Origin: Accumulibacter sp.
GTDB lineage: Bacteria > Pseudomonadota > Gammaproteobacteria > Burkholderiales > Rhodocyclaceae
Assembly: GCA_020049495.1 (NCBI GenBank)
Contig: JAIFKU010000037.1
Coordinates: 1 to 64,000, forward strand
Direction of reading: 5' to 3'
Length of the DNA stretch: 64,000 nucleotides
Positions 9,376 to 18,543 of this stretch are shown piece by piece. Numbering within the stretch: position 1 is the stretch's first letter; the number at the start of each line of letters is the position of its first letter. The position numbers and the translations under genes are program-made. A model generated the notes under the pieces. The model was not told where the DNA came from, ran no database searches, and saw only the letters and a list, made by a program, of their open reading frames with translations.

Positions 9376-10161
9376 ATGCAGAAACTCTCGAAACTTGCGA
9401 CCGCACTGATCGTCGGCGCAATGATGTCGGCATCGGCTCTGGCCGCCGGAAATGCCTTCGTAACGGTCAATGGCGTCGCCGTTTCGCAAAATCTCGCCAA
9501 CGTTTTCATCGCCGAACAAAAAGCCCAGGGCGCACCGGATTCGCCGGAGCTGAAAAATGCCGTGCGCGAAGAACTGATTCGCCGGGAACTGCTGGTTCAG
9601 GAAGCGAAGAAAGCCGGTCTCGACAAGAAGCCGGAAATCGCCGCACAGGCCGAAGCCGCACGTCAGGCGTTCTTCGTCCGCGCCTATGTCCAGGAATTCG
9701 TCAAGAAGAACCCGATCAGCGATGTCCAGTTGAAGTCGGAATACGAAAAGATTAAGGCTCAACTCGGCAATACCGAGTACAAGGCACGCCACATTCTGGT
9801 TATTGGTGAAGACGATGCCAAAGCCGTCATCGACAACCTCAAGAAAGGCACCAAGTTCGAAGAACTCGCCAAACAGTCGATCGATCCCGGCTCCAAGGAT
9901 AACGGCGGCGACCTCGGCTGGGCGAGCGCCGGAAACTTTGTCAAACCGTTCAGCGATGCACTGGTCAGCCTGAGCAAGGGCAAGTTTACCGAGACTCCGG
10001 TCAAGTCCGAGTTCGGCTACCACGTCATCCTGCTCGAAGACAGCCGTCCGCTTGCTGTCCCGTCATTTGACGAGATCAAGCCGCGCCTGCTCCAGCAAGC
10101 ACAGTCGCAACAGATCAACAAGATGGTCGAAGGCCTGCGCGCCAAAGCCAAGGTCGAATAG
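9376..10161 (+). CDS. Periplasmic PpiC-type peptidyl-prolyl cis-trans isomerase
   Basis: Signal peptide plus parvulin motifs (KARHILV, GGDLGWASAGNFVKPFSDAL, SEFGYHVILLEDSR). Confidence 0.9.
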   Translation: MQKLSKLATALIVGAMMSASALAAGNAFVTVNGVAVSQNLANVFIAEQKAQGAPDSPELKNAVREELIRRELLVQEAKKAGLDKKPEIAAQAEAARQAFFVRAYVQEFVKKNPISDVQLKSEYEKIKAQLGNTEYKARHILVIGEDDAKAVIDNLKKGTKFEELAKQSIDPGSKDNGGDLGWASAGNFVKPFSDALVSLSKGKFTETPVKSEFGYHVILLEDSRPLAVPSFDEIKPRLLQQAQSQQINKMVEGLRAKAKVE

Positions 10162-10207
10162 ACTCCGGCGGCAGATTCAAGCCTCAGGCTTATTCATCGC
10201 AATACCG

Positions 10208-10240
10208 ATGGCCACAGAGAAATCTGTGGCCATTTTCGTT
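10208..10240 (+). terminator. Rho-independent terminator downstream of ppiC
   Basis: Perfect 11-bp stem ATGGCCACAGA-GAAA-TCTGTGGCCAT followed by TTTCGTT. Confidence 0.8.
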
Positions 10241-10445
10241 ATTGAGACCGGAAACGGCCGACGCCGTGGCAGACAACTGCGTTTGATTCACATTCGGCTT
10301 CCGCAGGGCCAGCATTGCAATTGGCCAAGATGAAGATGGAACGCTGGCATTCGTCACGCACGGATAGTTAACGACGCAAAAAGTGGCAGCATGTTATGCC
10401 CGAACCTGCCGCCCTTAGCCGGTTTCTGCGCTAACCCTGCGGGCA

Positions 10446-10482
10446 TAAAAAAGCCGCTGCCCTGATGGACAGCGGCCTGCGC
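10446..10482 (-). terminator. Rho-independent terminator of the TRAP transporter operon
   Basis: Minus strand GCCGCTGTCCATCAGGGCAGCGGC followed by TTTTTT. Confidence 0.85.
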
Positions 10483-10495
10483 CAAGGGAAGTAAC

Positions 10496-11515
10496 TTATT
10501 TTCCGCCGCGTACCTTCTTCAGTGCGGCCATCACCGAGTTGATGGTCTCGGCACCAATCGCGTCCTTGTTTTTCTCGTACACCGGCTTCGCTTTTTCGAA
10601 CATGCGTTTTTGCTCTGCCGGGGCGATGTCGTTGACCTGCATGCCCAGCTTCTTCAGTTCGGCCAGGGCCTTGCCGTCGGCGGCGCGGATGACCGCGCGC
10701 TGCACCTTCTGTCCTTCGATGGCGGCTTCACGCAAAGCGGCCTGCTCGTCCTTGCTCAGGGCATCAAACATCTTCTTGCTGTACAAGACGAGGAAGGGCG
10801 TGTACGCATGACGGGTCATGCTCAGGTACTTTTGCACTTCATAAAACTTGCTGGTGAGGATGGTGACGTAGGGATTTTCCTGACCATCGATCGTTTTGGT
10901 TTCTAGCGCGGTAAACACTTCCTGGAAGGCCATTGGCACGGCGTTGGTGCCGAGCGTCTTGAACGTATCGAGGAAAATGTTGTTCTGCATCACGCGCACC
11001 TTGATGCCGGAAAAATCTTCGACCTTGGCCACCGGGCGCTTGCTGTTGGTCAGATTGCGAAAACCGTTTTCCCAGTAGGCGAGGTTGATCAAACCGACCT
11101 CTTCGAGCTTCTTGCTCAGCGCCGCGCCGGCAGGACCGTCCAGCACCGCGTCGGCTTCTTTTTCATTGGCGAAGAGGAAGGGCAGGTCAAACACGCCCAG
11201 TTCCTTGACAATGCCCACCAACGGGGAGGTGGACGTGACCACCATTTCCTGCGTGCCGGCGCGCAAAGCCTGCGTCGCCTGCAAATCTCCGCCAGCGGAA
11301 CCACCCCAGAAGGCCGTGATCTTCATCTTGCCGCCCGACTTGGCGGTCAGCACTTCCTGCATGCGCTTGACGCCGTTGTTAACCGGGTGATCTTCGGCGA
11401 TGCCGTTGGTCATTTTGATATTGCGTTCGCTGAACTGGGCAAAGGCAGAAGAGGTGGCAAGCAAGGTTCCGGCCACGACAAGCGCCGCTTGCAGAACGAG
11501 GTTGTGACGTTTCAT
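10496..11515 (-). CDS. dctP: TRAP transporter substrate-binding protein (DctP family)
   Basis: Signal peptide, DctP motifs (FWGGSAGGDLQATQALRAGTQEM, VRVMQNNIFLDTFKTLGTNAVPMAFQEVFTALETKTIDGQENP). Confidence 0.92.
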   Translation of the reverse strand: MKRHNLVLQAALVVAGTLLATSSAFAQFSERNIKMTNGIAEDHPVNNGVKRMQEVLTAKSGGKMKITAFWGGSAGGDLQATQALRAGTQEMVVTSTSPLVGIVKELGVFDLPFLFANEKEADAVLDGPAGAALSKKLEEVGLINLAYWENGFRNLTNSKRPVAKVEDFSGIKVRVMQNNIFLDTFKTLGTNAVPMAFQEVFTALETKTIDGQENPYVTILTSKFYEVQKYLSMTRHAYTPFLVLYSKKMFDALSKDEQAALREAAIEGQKVQRAVIRAADGKALAELKKLGMQVNDIAPAEQKRMFEKAKPVYEKNKDAIGAETINSVMAALKKVRGGK

Positions 11516-11564
11516 AATTTAGAAGCCTCCAAAGAACAAGGTTAAAGTGAAATTACAGCGTATA

Positions 11565-12863
11565 TCAGCGCATCCACCATTGCAAGGGGACAGTCACCAA
11601 TTCGGGGATAAATACCAGCAGGAAAAGCACAATCAACTCGGCAAACAGGAACGGCAGCACTCCTTTGAACGACTCGTCCAGGGAGATTCTGGCAACACCC
11701 GCCACGACGTTGAGCACGGTGCCTACAGGTGGCGTAATCAGACCAATGGCGTTGTTCATGATGAACAACACGCCAAAGTATACGGGATCGATGCCGGCCT
11801 TCAACACCACAGGCATCAGCACGGGAGTCAGGATCAGCACTGTCGGCGCCAGATCCAGCGCCGTGCCGACAACGACGATGAGCACCATCATGACCAGCAT
11901 CAACATGATCTTGTTGTCCATGAAGGGCTCGAGCATGGCGACCACCTCGGTCGGTATGTTGGCGACCGTGATCAGCCAGGCGCTGACCATCGCGGCGGAA
12001 ACCAGGAACATCACCACGGCAGTGGTCTTGCCGGCGGCCAGAAACAGTCCGTAAAGCTGGTTCCATTTCAACTCGCGGTAAATGAACATGCCGACGAGAA
12101 AGGCGTACACCGCGGCCACGACGGCCGCCTCGGTCGGCGTAAACACGCCCGCCTTCATGCCACCGATGATGATGACGGGCAAGAACATGGCGAAAGTGCT
12201 GTCGGCGGTAATTTGCAGGCGCTTGGCGAGCGGCAATTTTGGCGTCGGCTTGACGTTCTCCTTTTTCGCCACGATCCACCAGGCAATGCCAATGGCCACA
12301 CCCATCAGTATTCCGGGCACAATACCAGCGAGAAAGAGCTTGGTGATCGACACGTTGCCCGCCACGCCAAAAAGGATGAAAGCAATCGACGGCGGAATGA
12401 CCGGGGCGATGATGCCGCCGGCAGCCACCAGGCCCGCGGAGCGTCCGACGTTGTAACCGGCGGCGCGCATCATGGGGATGACAATCGCCGCGATTGCCGC
12501 CGTATCGGCGATGGCCGAACCCGACAGCGAGGCCATGATGATCGCCGCCATCACCGCCACATAACCCAGGCCGCCACGAAAGTGTCCGACCCAGGCGATT
12601 CCCAGGTTAACGATGCGTTTGCTCAACCCACCGGCATTCATGAACTCGCCCGCCAGCAGGAAAAAAGGCACGGCCAGTAATGGGAAGTTGTCTGCGCCAT
12701 CGACAAAACGCTGCGCCAGGATTTGCGTATCGAACGCCTGTAGCGTGCCGTTACTGGCCAGGTAAGCCATCAAAGACACGCCACAGACCAGCAGCGAATA
12801 GGCGATCGGCATGCCAAGGGCCATGGCCCCGATCAGCGAAAAAACAAATATGGATACGGTCAT
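11565..12863 (-). CDS. dctM: TRAP transporter large permease (DctM family)
   Basis: Polytopic protein; ASLSGSAIADTAAIAAIVIPMM, AGGIIAPVIPPSIAFILFGV. Confidence 0.93.
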   Translation of the reverse strand: MTVSIFVFSLIGAMALGMPIAYSLLVCGVSLMAYLASNGTLQAFDTQILAQRFVDGADNFPLLAVPFFLLAGEFMNAGGLSKRIVNLGIAWVGHFRGGLGYVAVMAAIIMASLSGSAIADTAAIAAIVIPMMRAAGYNVGRSAGLVAAGGIIAPVIPPSIAFILFGVAGNVSITKLFLAGIVPGILMGVAIGIAWWIVAKKENVKPTPKLPLAKRLQITADSTFAMFLPVIIIGGMKAGVFTPTEAAVVAAVYAFLVGMFIYRELKWNQLYGLFLAAGKTTAVVMFLVSAAMVSAWLITVANIPTEVVAMLEPFMDNKIMLMLVMMVLIVVVGTALDLAPTVLILTPVLMPVVLKAGIDPVYFGVLFIMNNAIGLITPPVGTVLNVVAGVARISLDESFKGVLPFLFAELIVLFLLVFIPELVTVPLQWWMR

Positions 12864-12866
12864 GAC

Positions 12867-13412
12867 TTAGGCTTTCACGTCTTTGAGTTGGGCTTCGGCT
12901 TCTTTAAGGCCTTCGGCATCGATGATTTGCACCAGATCGGCTTCACTCAACTGTCCGGTGAACAGCAAGTAGAGTTCCTTGATGTTAATGGCCCCCATCA
13001 CCACGGCGACGAAATAGCCGACACCGTAAATCCAGATCATGGTTATGCCGGCCACCGGTGAAACATTGGTCACTTGCAGATCATGCATCTGGTAGGTGCC
13101 CCACAGGAACATGCCGTTGCATACCAGCATCATCGACTCGCTGAGAAAGAAGCACACCTTCTTGCCGACCAAGGGCAAGACCTTGACCAGGGAGTCCATA
13201 CCCAGATGCCCGCCTTCGCGCATGGCCACCATGGCACCAATGTAGGTCAGCCAGATGAAGCAGTAACGCGACATTTCTTCGCTGATAAGGATGCCGGAGT
13301 CGAAGACATAGCGCATCACCACGTTGCCAAACACCATGACAACCATGGCAAACAACATCACTACTACCAGAACTTCCAGCAGCTTGAAAAATCCGTCAAT
13401 CAGTTTTTGCAT
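12867..13412 (-). CDS. dctQ: TRAP transporter small permease (DctQ family)
   Basis: Four-TM DctQ-like protein (ISEEMSRYCFIWLTYIGAMVAMREGGHLGMD) adjacent to dctM. Confidence 0.9.
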   Translation of the reverse strand: MQKLIDGFFKLLEVLVVVMLFAMVVMVFGNVVMRYVFDSGILISEEMSRYCFIWLTYIGAMVAMREGGHLGMDSLVKVLPLVGKKVCFFLSESMMLVCNGMFLWGTYQMHDLQVTNVSPVAGITMIWIYGVGYFVAVVMGAINIKELYLLFTGQLSEADLVQIIDAEGLKEAEAQLKDVKA

Positions 13413-13766
13413 GTTCCCACTTCCTCAAAATCACTCAGCGAACGAGTATTCCCGCATCTAATCAATCGAAGGAAGACTCGCCACACTAATTGCCAATACG
13501 CTAGGCTGCGTATAGTAGCGCCAAACAGACGCGCAAGGAAGACTGATAATCGGGTGGGGTGCAATTCATAGTGGCGGACGAAAAGATACGAAACAGCATA
13601 ACGGCAGGACGTGAAACGCGAAGCGTTGCGCCCGAAGGAAGTACTCTTGGGGTGCGCGCCGTTCATCCTTCACCTGCCAACCGTTCGGCTATTTCGCTGC
13701 GTGCGCAAATGGAATTTGCGCACTCCTGGAGGATCCTGGATTAAGCGTAATGGACGGCGTTGTCTG

Positions 13767-14798
13767 CTAACTCCCAAGATGCCTGTCGAAGAAGCGGGCG
13801 ATTTCCTCGAATGCTTCGCTCGTTTCGGGCGCACTGGCATCGCGCATATAGTGCGCGTGCGATTGACCCTCGAAGACTTGCAGTACTGCTTCAACCCCGG
13901 CCTGCCGCAGCTTGCGATGCACGCGTACGGTGTTGCTCAGGAACAGATCGCGAGTCCCGCTGGTGAGGATCGCCGGCGGGAAGCCACGCAGGTCGCCATA
14001 GACCGGCGAGAGCATCGGGTCCTTGAGGTCGTGGCCATTGGCGTAGAGCGCGGCGCGCCTGTCGCAATTCATGCCGGGTGCGACGAGGACGTTGTCAAGC
14101 ATGGCGTTGGCATGGAAGGAATCGCCGCTGTTGGTGAGGTCGGACATCGGCGAGCCCGGCGCAATGGCACCAGGCAGTGGCAAGTTGTCCTGCCTGGCCC
14201 GCAAAATCATGGCCAGGGTCAGATTGCCGCCGGCAGAGCTACCGAAAATCGCCATGTTTTTCGGCGCTGCCATTTTCGTCGCCGCTTTCCACACCGTCAT
14301 GGCGTCATCGAGCGCTGCCGGATAGGGATGGTCCGGTGGCATGCGATAGTCAACCGAGATCACCTTGAAGCGTCCGAACCCCGCCATCAGGATCGCTTCG
14401 AGTGTTCCGGATTCGCCGGGGAAACTCACGAAGCAGCCCCCGTGAACATGTACCAGCAGCCGGTTCCGGTTTTCCAGGGGAATAGTCTGTGGCGTCACCA
14501 AGTGCGCCTTGACCCCGTCGATGCTCATCGGTTCGACCTTCACGCCCAGTGCTTCGCGCAGCGCCGGCAACCCCGACATGATCGCGGCGGCACTGGCATC
14601 GACCTGGGCTTTCCATTCCTCCGCCGTAGTCGGGATAACGTTCCAGGTCGGTGACAGCGGCGCGCCAATGAGCACCTGCATTTGCCGGCTGACGGTATCC
14701 GGTACCGGCACCGTCCTGGCCGGTACTTCGCGCGTACCCGGCGCGGGGGTCTGCGCAAGCGCATTGCTTCCACGGGTGGAATCCGCATCAGTCGTCAT
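13767..14798 (-). CDS. Alpha/beta hydrolase fold-3 esterase (hormone-sensitive lipase-like)
   Basis: VHVHGGCFVSFPGES (HGG oxyanion motif), GSSAGGN nucleophile elbow, C-terminal SHAHYM. Confidence 0.88.
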   Translation of the reverse strand: MTTDADSTRGSNALAQTPAPGTREVPARTVPVPDTVSRQMQVLIGAPLSPTWNVIPTTAEEWKAQVDASAAAIMSGLPALREALGVKVEPMSIDGVKAHLVTPQTIPLENRNRLLVHVHGGCFVSFPGESGTLEAILMAGFGRFKVISVDYRMPPDHPYPAALDDAMTVWKAATKMAAPKNMAIFGSSAGGNLTLAMILRARQDNLPLPGAIAPGSPMSDLTNSGDSFHANAMLDNVLVAPGMNCDRRAALYANGHDLKDPMLSPVYGDLRGFPPAILTSGTRDLFLSNTVRVHRKLRQAGVEAVLQVFEGQSHAHYMRDASAPETSEAFEEIARFFDRHLGS

Positions 14799-14827
14799 CT
14801 TGTCGATCCTTGAGTTTTCGTTGCCCC

Positions 14828-14872
14828 GCAGGCAACAGGGCATTGGGCTCAAATACCCTGTTTGTTGCCTGC
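14828..14872. repeat. Stem-loop upstream of the esterase gene
   Basis: GCAGGCAACAGGG (14828-14840) pairs with CCCTGTTTGTTGCCTGC (14856-14872) with a 4-nt bulge. Confidence 0.6.
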
Positions 14873-15052
14873 GCGGAGATGATACCCCGAAGACTGGCCC
14901 TGAAACCGGGGCTTAGAACATACGAGTGCAATTACAAAGCGGTCAGGAACAGGCCTATTTGTTGACTGAATTCCTGGCTACCGAGTAAGTCTTGGCATCG
15001 TTAGGACAAAGGGTGAGAATACCTTAATCGAATTCCCGTTTTCCGAGCCCAC

Positions 15053-18000
15053 ATGCGTCTGCTCACGATCCGCCTAGTTTTCTGTTTGCTTCTGATTTTC
15101 GGTCTTGGCGTACAAGCCGCCGAAGATGACGAAGATTTACTGCCGACCGACTCCAGCACGACGGCAGAACTCGAAAAACAGATTGCCGCAACGCCGCCCG
15201 GCGCTGACGCCCCCCAAGCCTTGTGCATCTTCCTGCACAAACGTGGTGTTGCCTACTCGCGTCTCGGCCTGTACGACAAAGCCATCGCCGACTTGAAACA
15301 GGCACTCGACATGAAACAACCAGCCACACCGGACAAGTGGTGTGACCGCTGGTTTATGCAAGGACAGATCAGGGGCGTCCTCTTTTCATCCGGGGACTGG
15401 CTGTTGTTGACCGACTTCGCCCAGGCCGTGAGTAACGAGAAAATAAACAGCCAAAAATGGCACTACTTTTTTGTCCAGTTCTGGCTGATCGAAGCCCATA
15501 TCCATCTGGGCAAGCTACGCGAGGCGGAACAGGCTTTACAGCGCGCTGGCGAGGCCATTCCGGCATTGCGTCAGCAAACCAGGGGCTGGGTCGCATACGG
15601 AGCCAATGTCCTCGAACGGCACAGCGCGTATGCGGCGCGTATGCAGATGCTGCATGGCAATTATGTTGAAGCCGAACGTTACCAAAGGCAGGCGTTACGC
15701 CACGCGCGTGAACATCTTGACTACTTGCGGGCCAACCGCTCCACAGACAGTCTCGAGGTTCGAAGCGCAGCCCACTACCTGACTACGCGCAAACGCCAGT
15801 TGGCCGGCATCCTTTCAGCCCAGGGGAAAACCGGAGAAGCCGAAATTCTGGCGCGCCAGGTACTTCAGGAAACACTCTCACGCTCGGCGAAGAACACCTG
15901 GATCGCTGCTAACGCACTGAGCATGCTGGGCAAGATCAAGACGCAACAGGGACAAATTATCGAGTCTCTGCAGCTGCAGGAACAGGCGCTCACCGCGATG
16001 GAAAGCTCCGGCGCCCGCCCCTACTCAACCGCACTCTCCGATTTGCGTCTTCAAATTGGCTTCCTGTTTGGCGTGCAGAACCGCTGGACAGAGGCACTGA
16101 ATATCTATGAACTGCGCGATCAGGCACTGCGCAGCAACGCCGCACAGTTTGCCAAAACAGGATCAAGAAACCTCACCTGGGCGATGGCGCTACTCAAGAA
16201 CCAGCGCATTGATGACGCTGAGAAAATGCTGCGCAGCCTGATCAACTACAACCTCAAAAAGCCCTTTGTCGACCCACTCTATTTTGCCCATCTGCGCGGC
16301 TATCTTGCCGTGGTTCTGGTGGCGGCGGGCAAGAACAACGAAGCACTGGCCGAATTCCGCGAAGCCTTTCCCATCCTTATCCGGCAAGCGGAAACCGACA
16401 ATGACTCCGAAAACGGCGGCTTTGTCCGCCAATATCGCCTACGCCTGATCGCCGAGGGCTTCCTTGAACTGCTGTCCAGGCTGGCCGACGAAAAATCGGC
16501 TCCGGCCGGATACGATCCCGTTGCCGAAGCCTTCCAGGTGGCCGAGGTGGCCCGTGGCTCCAGCGTACAGCAGGCCATTGCCGATAGCGCTGCGCGTGCC
16601 ACCCTGCCGGATGCGGCACTGGCCGAACTGGCACGCCGCGAACAGGACACCGCCAACCAGATCAGCGCACTTAACAAGCTGCTGATCCGCCTGGCTTCGG
16701 CGTCGGAGTCGCAACGCCTCGACAAGACGATTACCGACATTGGCAGCGATGTCGTTCAACTGGAAAAACAGCACGCCAGCCTGCGTCGCGAGCTTGCCGA
16801 ACGCTATCCGGCCTACGCCGATCTGGTGGCGCCAAAACCGCCCGTCCCGGCGGATATCCAGAAGCTGCTGCAGAAAAACGAGGCGGCTGTCGCCATCTAT
16901 GTCGCCGAGCAGAAAGCCTATGTCTGGACGATTACTCCACTCCGTGTCGCCTTCCGTGCGGTCGATGTTTCCCGGCAGCAGATCGACAAGCAGGTCGATC
17001 TGCTGCGCCGGACGTTCGACCTGAGCAGCGAAAGCATCCGGCCTTTCGACATCCTTGCCGCCCGCAGTCTTTACACCACCCTGCTGGCCCCGGACGCCAC
17101 GCTATGGTCAGACGCCAGCCTGCTCAATGTCATACCGCACGGCACGCTCGGACAACTGCCTTTTGCCATTCTGCTGACTGCGGAATCGGGCACGAAGAAT
17201 CTGGCCGAACAGCCCTGGCTGCTGAAAAAGGTGGCCATTGCCCAGCAACCATCAGTCGGCACATTGATTTCCCTGCGCGCGCAGAGGCGCGCCGAAGCGA
17301 GACGACGTCCTTTCGTCGGCTTCGGCGACCCGCTCTTTTTCACGCAAACGGCGGGCAAAGCGGCAGGGACACGCTCGGTGCGCAATCTTTCCATCGTTCC
17401 GGTGCGTGACGACCTGATCGACAGAATCGCCGGCAGTGGCAGCTCGCGGGCAGCTGAATTGCTGCCCGATATCGACGCCTCGGTGCTGCTGCGCAGTTTT
17501 GCCCAAATTCCGCCGCTCCCCGACACCGCCGACGAGTTGAACGAAATCGGCAAAACGCTCGGTGCCGACCTCAAGACCGAGCTTTTCCTCGGCCAGCGCG
17601 CTACGGAGAAAAACGTCAAGAACAACGATCTGTCGGCCTATCGGGTGGTCGCCTTCGCCACCCACGGCCTCGTACCGGGGGACTTGCGCGGTCTCGACCA
17701 ACCCAGCCTGGCGCTGTCCAACCCATCACTGACCGACGACCAGGATAACGACGGATTCCTGACCCTGAGCGAAGTGCTCGGCATCAGGCTTAACGCCGAC
17801 TGGGTCGTGCTCTCGGCATGCAATACGGCCAGTGGCGACGGCAAGAGCGAAGAAGCCGTTTCCGGCCTCGGGCGCGCCTTCTTCTTCGCCGGGTCGCGTC
17901 GCCTGCTGGTGTCCTACTGGCCGGTAGAGACGGTTTCGGCGCGCCTGCTGACGACCGAACTGTTCAAGCGCCAGACAGAGCAACCCGAGGAATCAAAAGC

Positions 18001-18106
18001 CGAAGCCCTGCGGCACTCGATGCTCACGCTGATGACCCGTTCTAAGGACTACAGCCATCCGGCCTTCTGGGCGCCCTTCGGCCTGATCGGCGACGCTGCA
18101 AGATAA
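15053..18106 (+). CDS. Secreted TPR-repeat protein with C-terminal CHAT (caspase-like) peptidase domain
   Basis: Signal peptide (MRLLTIRLVFCLLLIFGLGVQAAE), TPR-like repeats, CHAT motifs VVAFATHGLV (H871) and DWVVLSACNTASGDGKSEEAVSGLGRAFFFAGSRRLLVSYWPV (C923). Confidence 0.9.
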   Translation: MRLLTIRLVFCLLLIFGLGVQAAEDDEDLLPTDSSTTAELEKQIAATPPGADAPQALCIFLHKRGVAYSRLGLYDKAIADLKQALDMKQPATPDKWCDRWFMQGQIRGVLFSSGDWLLLTDFAQAVSNEKINSQKWHYFFVQFWLIEAHIHLGKLREAEQALQRAGEAIPALRQQTRGWVAYGANVLERHSAYAARMQMLHGNYVEAERYQRQALRHAREHLDYLRANRSTDSLEVRSAAHYLTTRKRQLAGILSAQGKTGEAEILARQVLQETLSRSAKNTWIAANALSMLGKIKTQQGQIIESLQLQEQALTAMESSGARPYSTALSDLRLQIGFLFGVQNRWTEALNIYELRDQALRSNAAQFAKTGSRNLTWAMALLKNQRIDDAEKMLRSLINYNLKKPFVDPLYFAHLRGYLAVVLVAAGKNNEALAEFREAFPILIRQAETDNDSENGGFVRQYRLRLIAEGFLELLSRLADEKSAPAGYDPVAEAFQVAEVARGSSVQQAIADSAARATLPDAALAELARREQDTANQISALNKLLIRLASASESQRLDKTITDIGSDVVQLEKQHASLRRELAERYPAYADLVAPKPPVPADIQKLLQKNEAAVAIYVAEQKAYVWTITPLRVAFRAVDVSRQQIDKQVDLLRRTFDLSSESIRPFDILAARSLYTTLLAPDATLWSDASLLNVIPHGTLGQLPFAILLTAESGTKNLAEQPWLLKKVAIAQQPSVGTLISLRAQRRAEARRRPFVGFGDPLFFTQTAGKAAGTRSVRNLSIVPVRDDLIDRIAGSGSSRAAELLPDIDASVLLRSFAQIPPLPDTADELNEIGKTLGADLKTELFLGQRATEKNVKNNDLSAYRVVAFATHGLVPGDLRGLDQPSLALSNPSLTDDQDNDGFLTLSEVLGIRLNADWVVLSACNTASGDGKSEEAVSGLGRAFFFAGSRRLLVSYWPVETVSARLLTTELFKRQTEQPEESKAEALRHSMLTLMTRSKDYSHPAFWAPFGLIGDAAR

Positions 18107-18248
18107 GTCGGATTCGGGCTTCCCGAGACGGGAAGAAGTAAGGTCAGCCTATTGAGTTCCGTTCCGGCCCGAAGGCATATTATGCATAATTGTTATTTCT
18201 GTTACCGGCCATCAAGAGACAGTCGCCCTACGGCGCTGTCGGACCGGT

Positions 18249-18459
18249 CTAGTAGTCAGTCATGTTGAAACAGATCGAGACAAAGCGTCTTCATTCCGGG
18301 CTTGACCCGGAATCTGACCGAAGGGAATGCAAAGCCAGTAGAGCACCACTGGATTCCGGCACCCCGAGAGTACTTCCTCAGGACGGCTTCGCCTTACCTT
18401 TGGGGCGCCTTCGCCGGAATGACAGTTTATCCTTGCGTTTCAGCATGACTACCTACTAG
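18249..18459. mobile_element. MITE-like element, copy A of the CTAGTAG family
   Basis: Terminal inverted repeats CTAGTAGTCAGTCATGTTGAAAC and CTAGTAGGTAGTCATGCTGAAAC (20/23); interior contains an ATTCCGGGCTTGACCCGGAAT palindrome. Confidence 0.75.
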
Positions 18460-18543
18460 GTTAGAAGCGGGTATTGAGATTCACGAACTGGTCTCTCCAT
18501 AGCCAACATTGACACTGGCATGTATCTAGAAGAGGTTTAATGC

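Noticed and set aside
15053-18106. Interpretation of the CHAT protein as a CRISPR- or gasdermin-linked immune effector
   Set aside because: No cas genes, CRISPR array or gasdermin-like ORF in the window, and the protein has a signal peptide.
18262-18459. 65-aa ORF inside MITE copy A
   Set aside because: Repeat-derived frame made from palindromic sequence (SGLDPESD, RRNDS type), not a gene.
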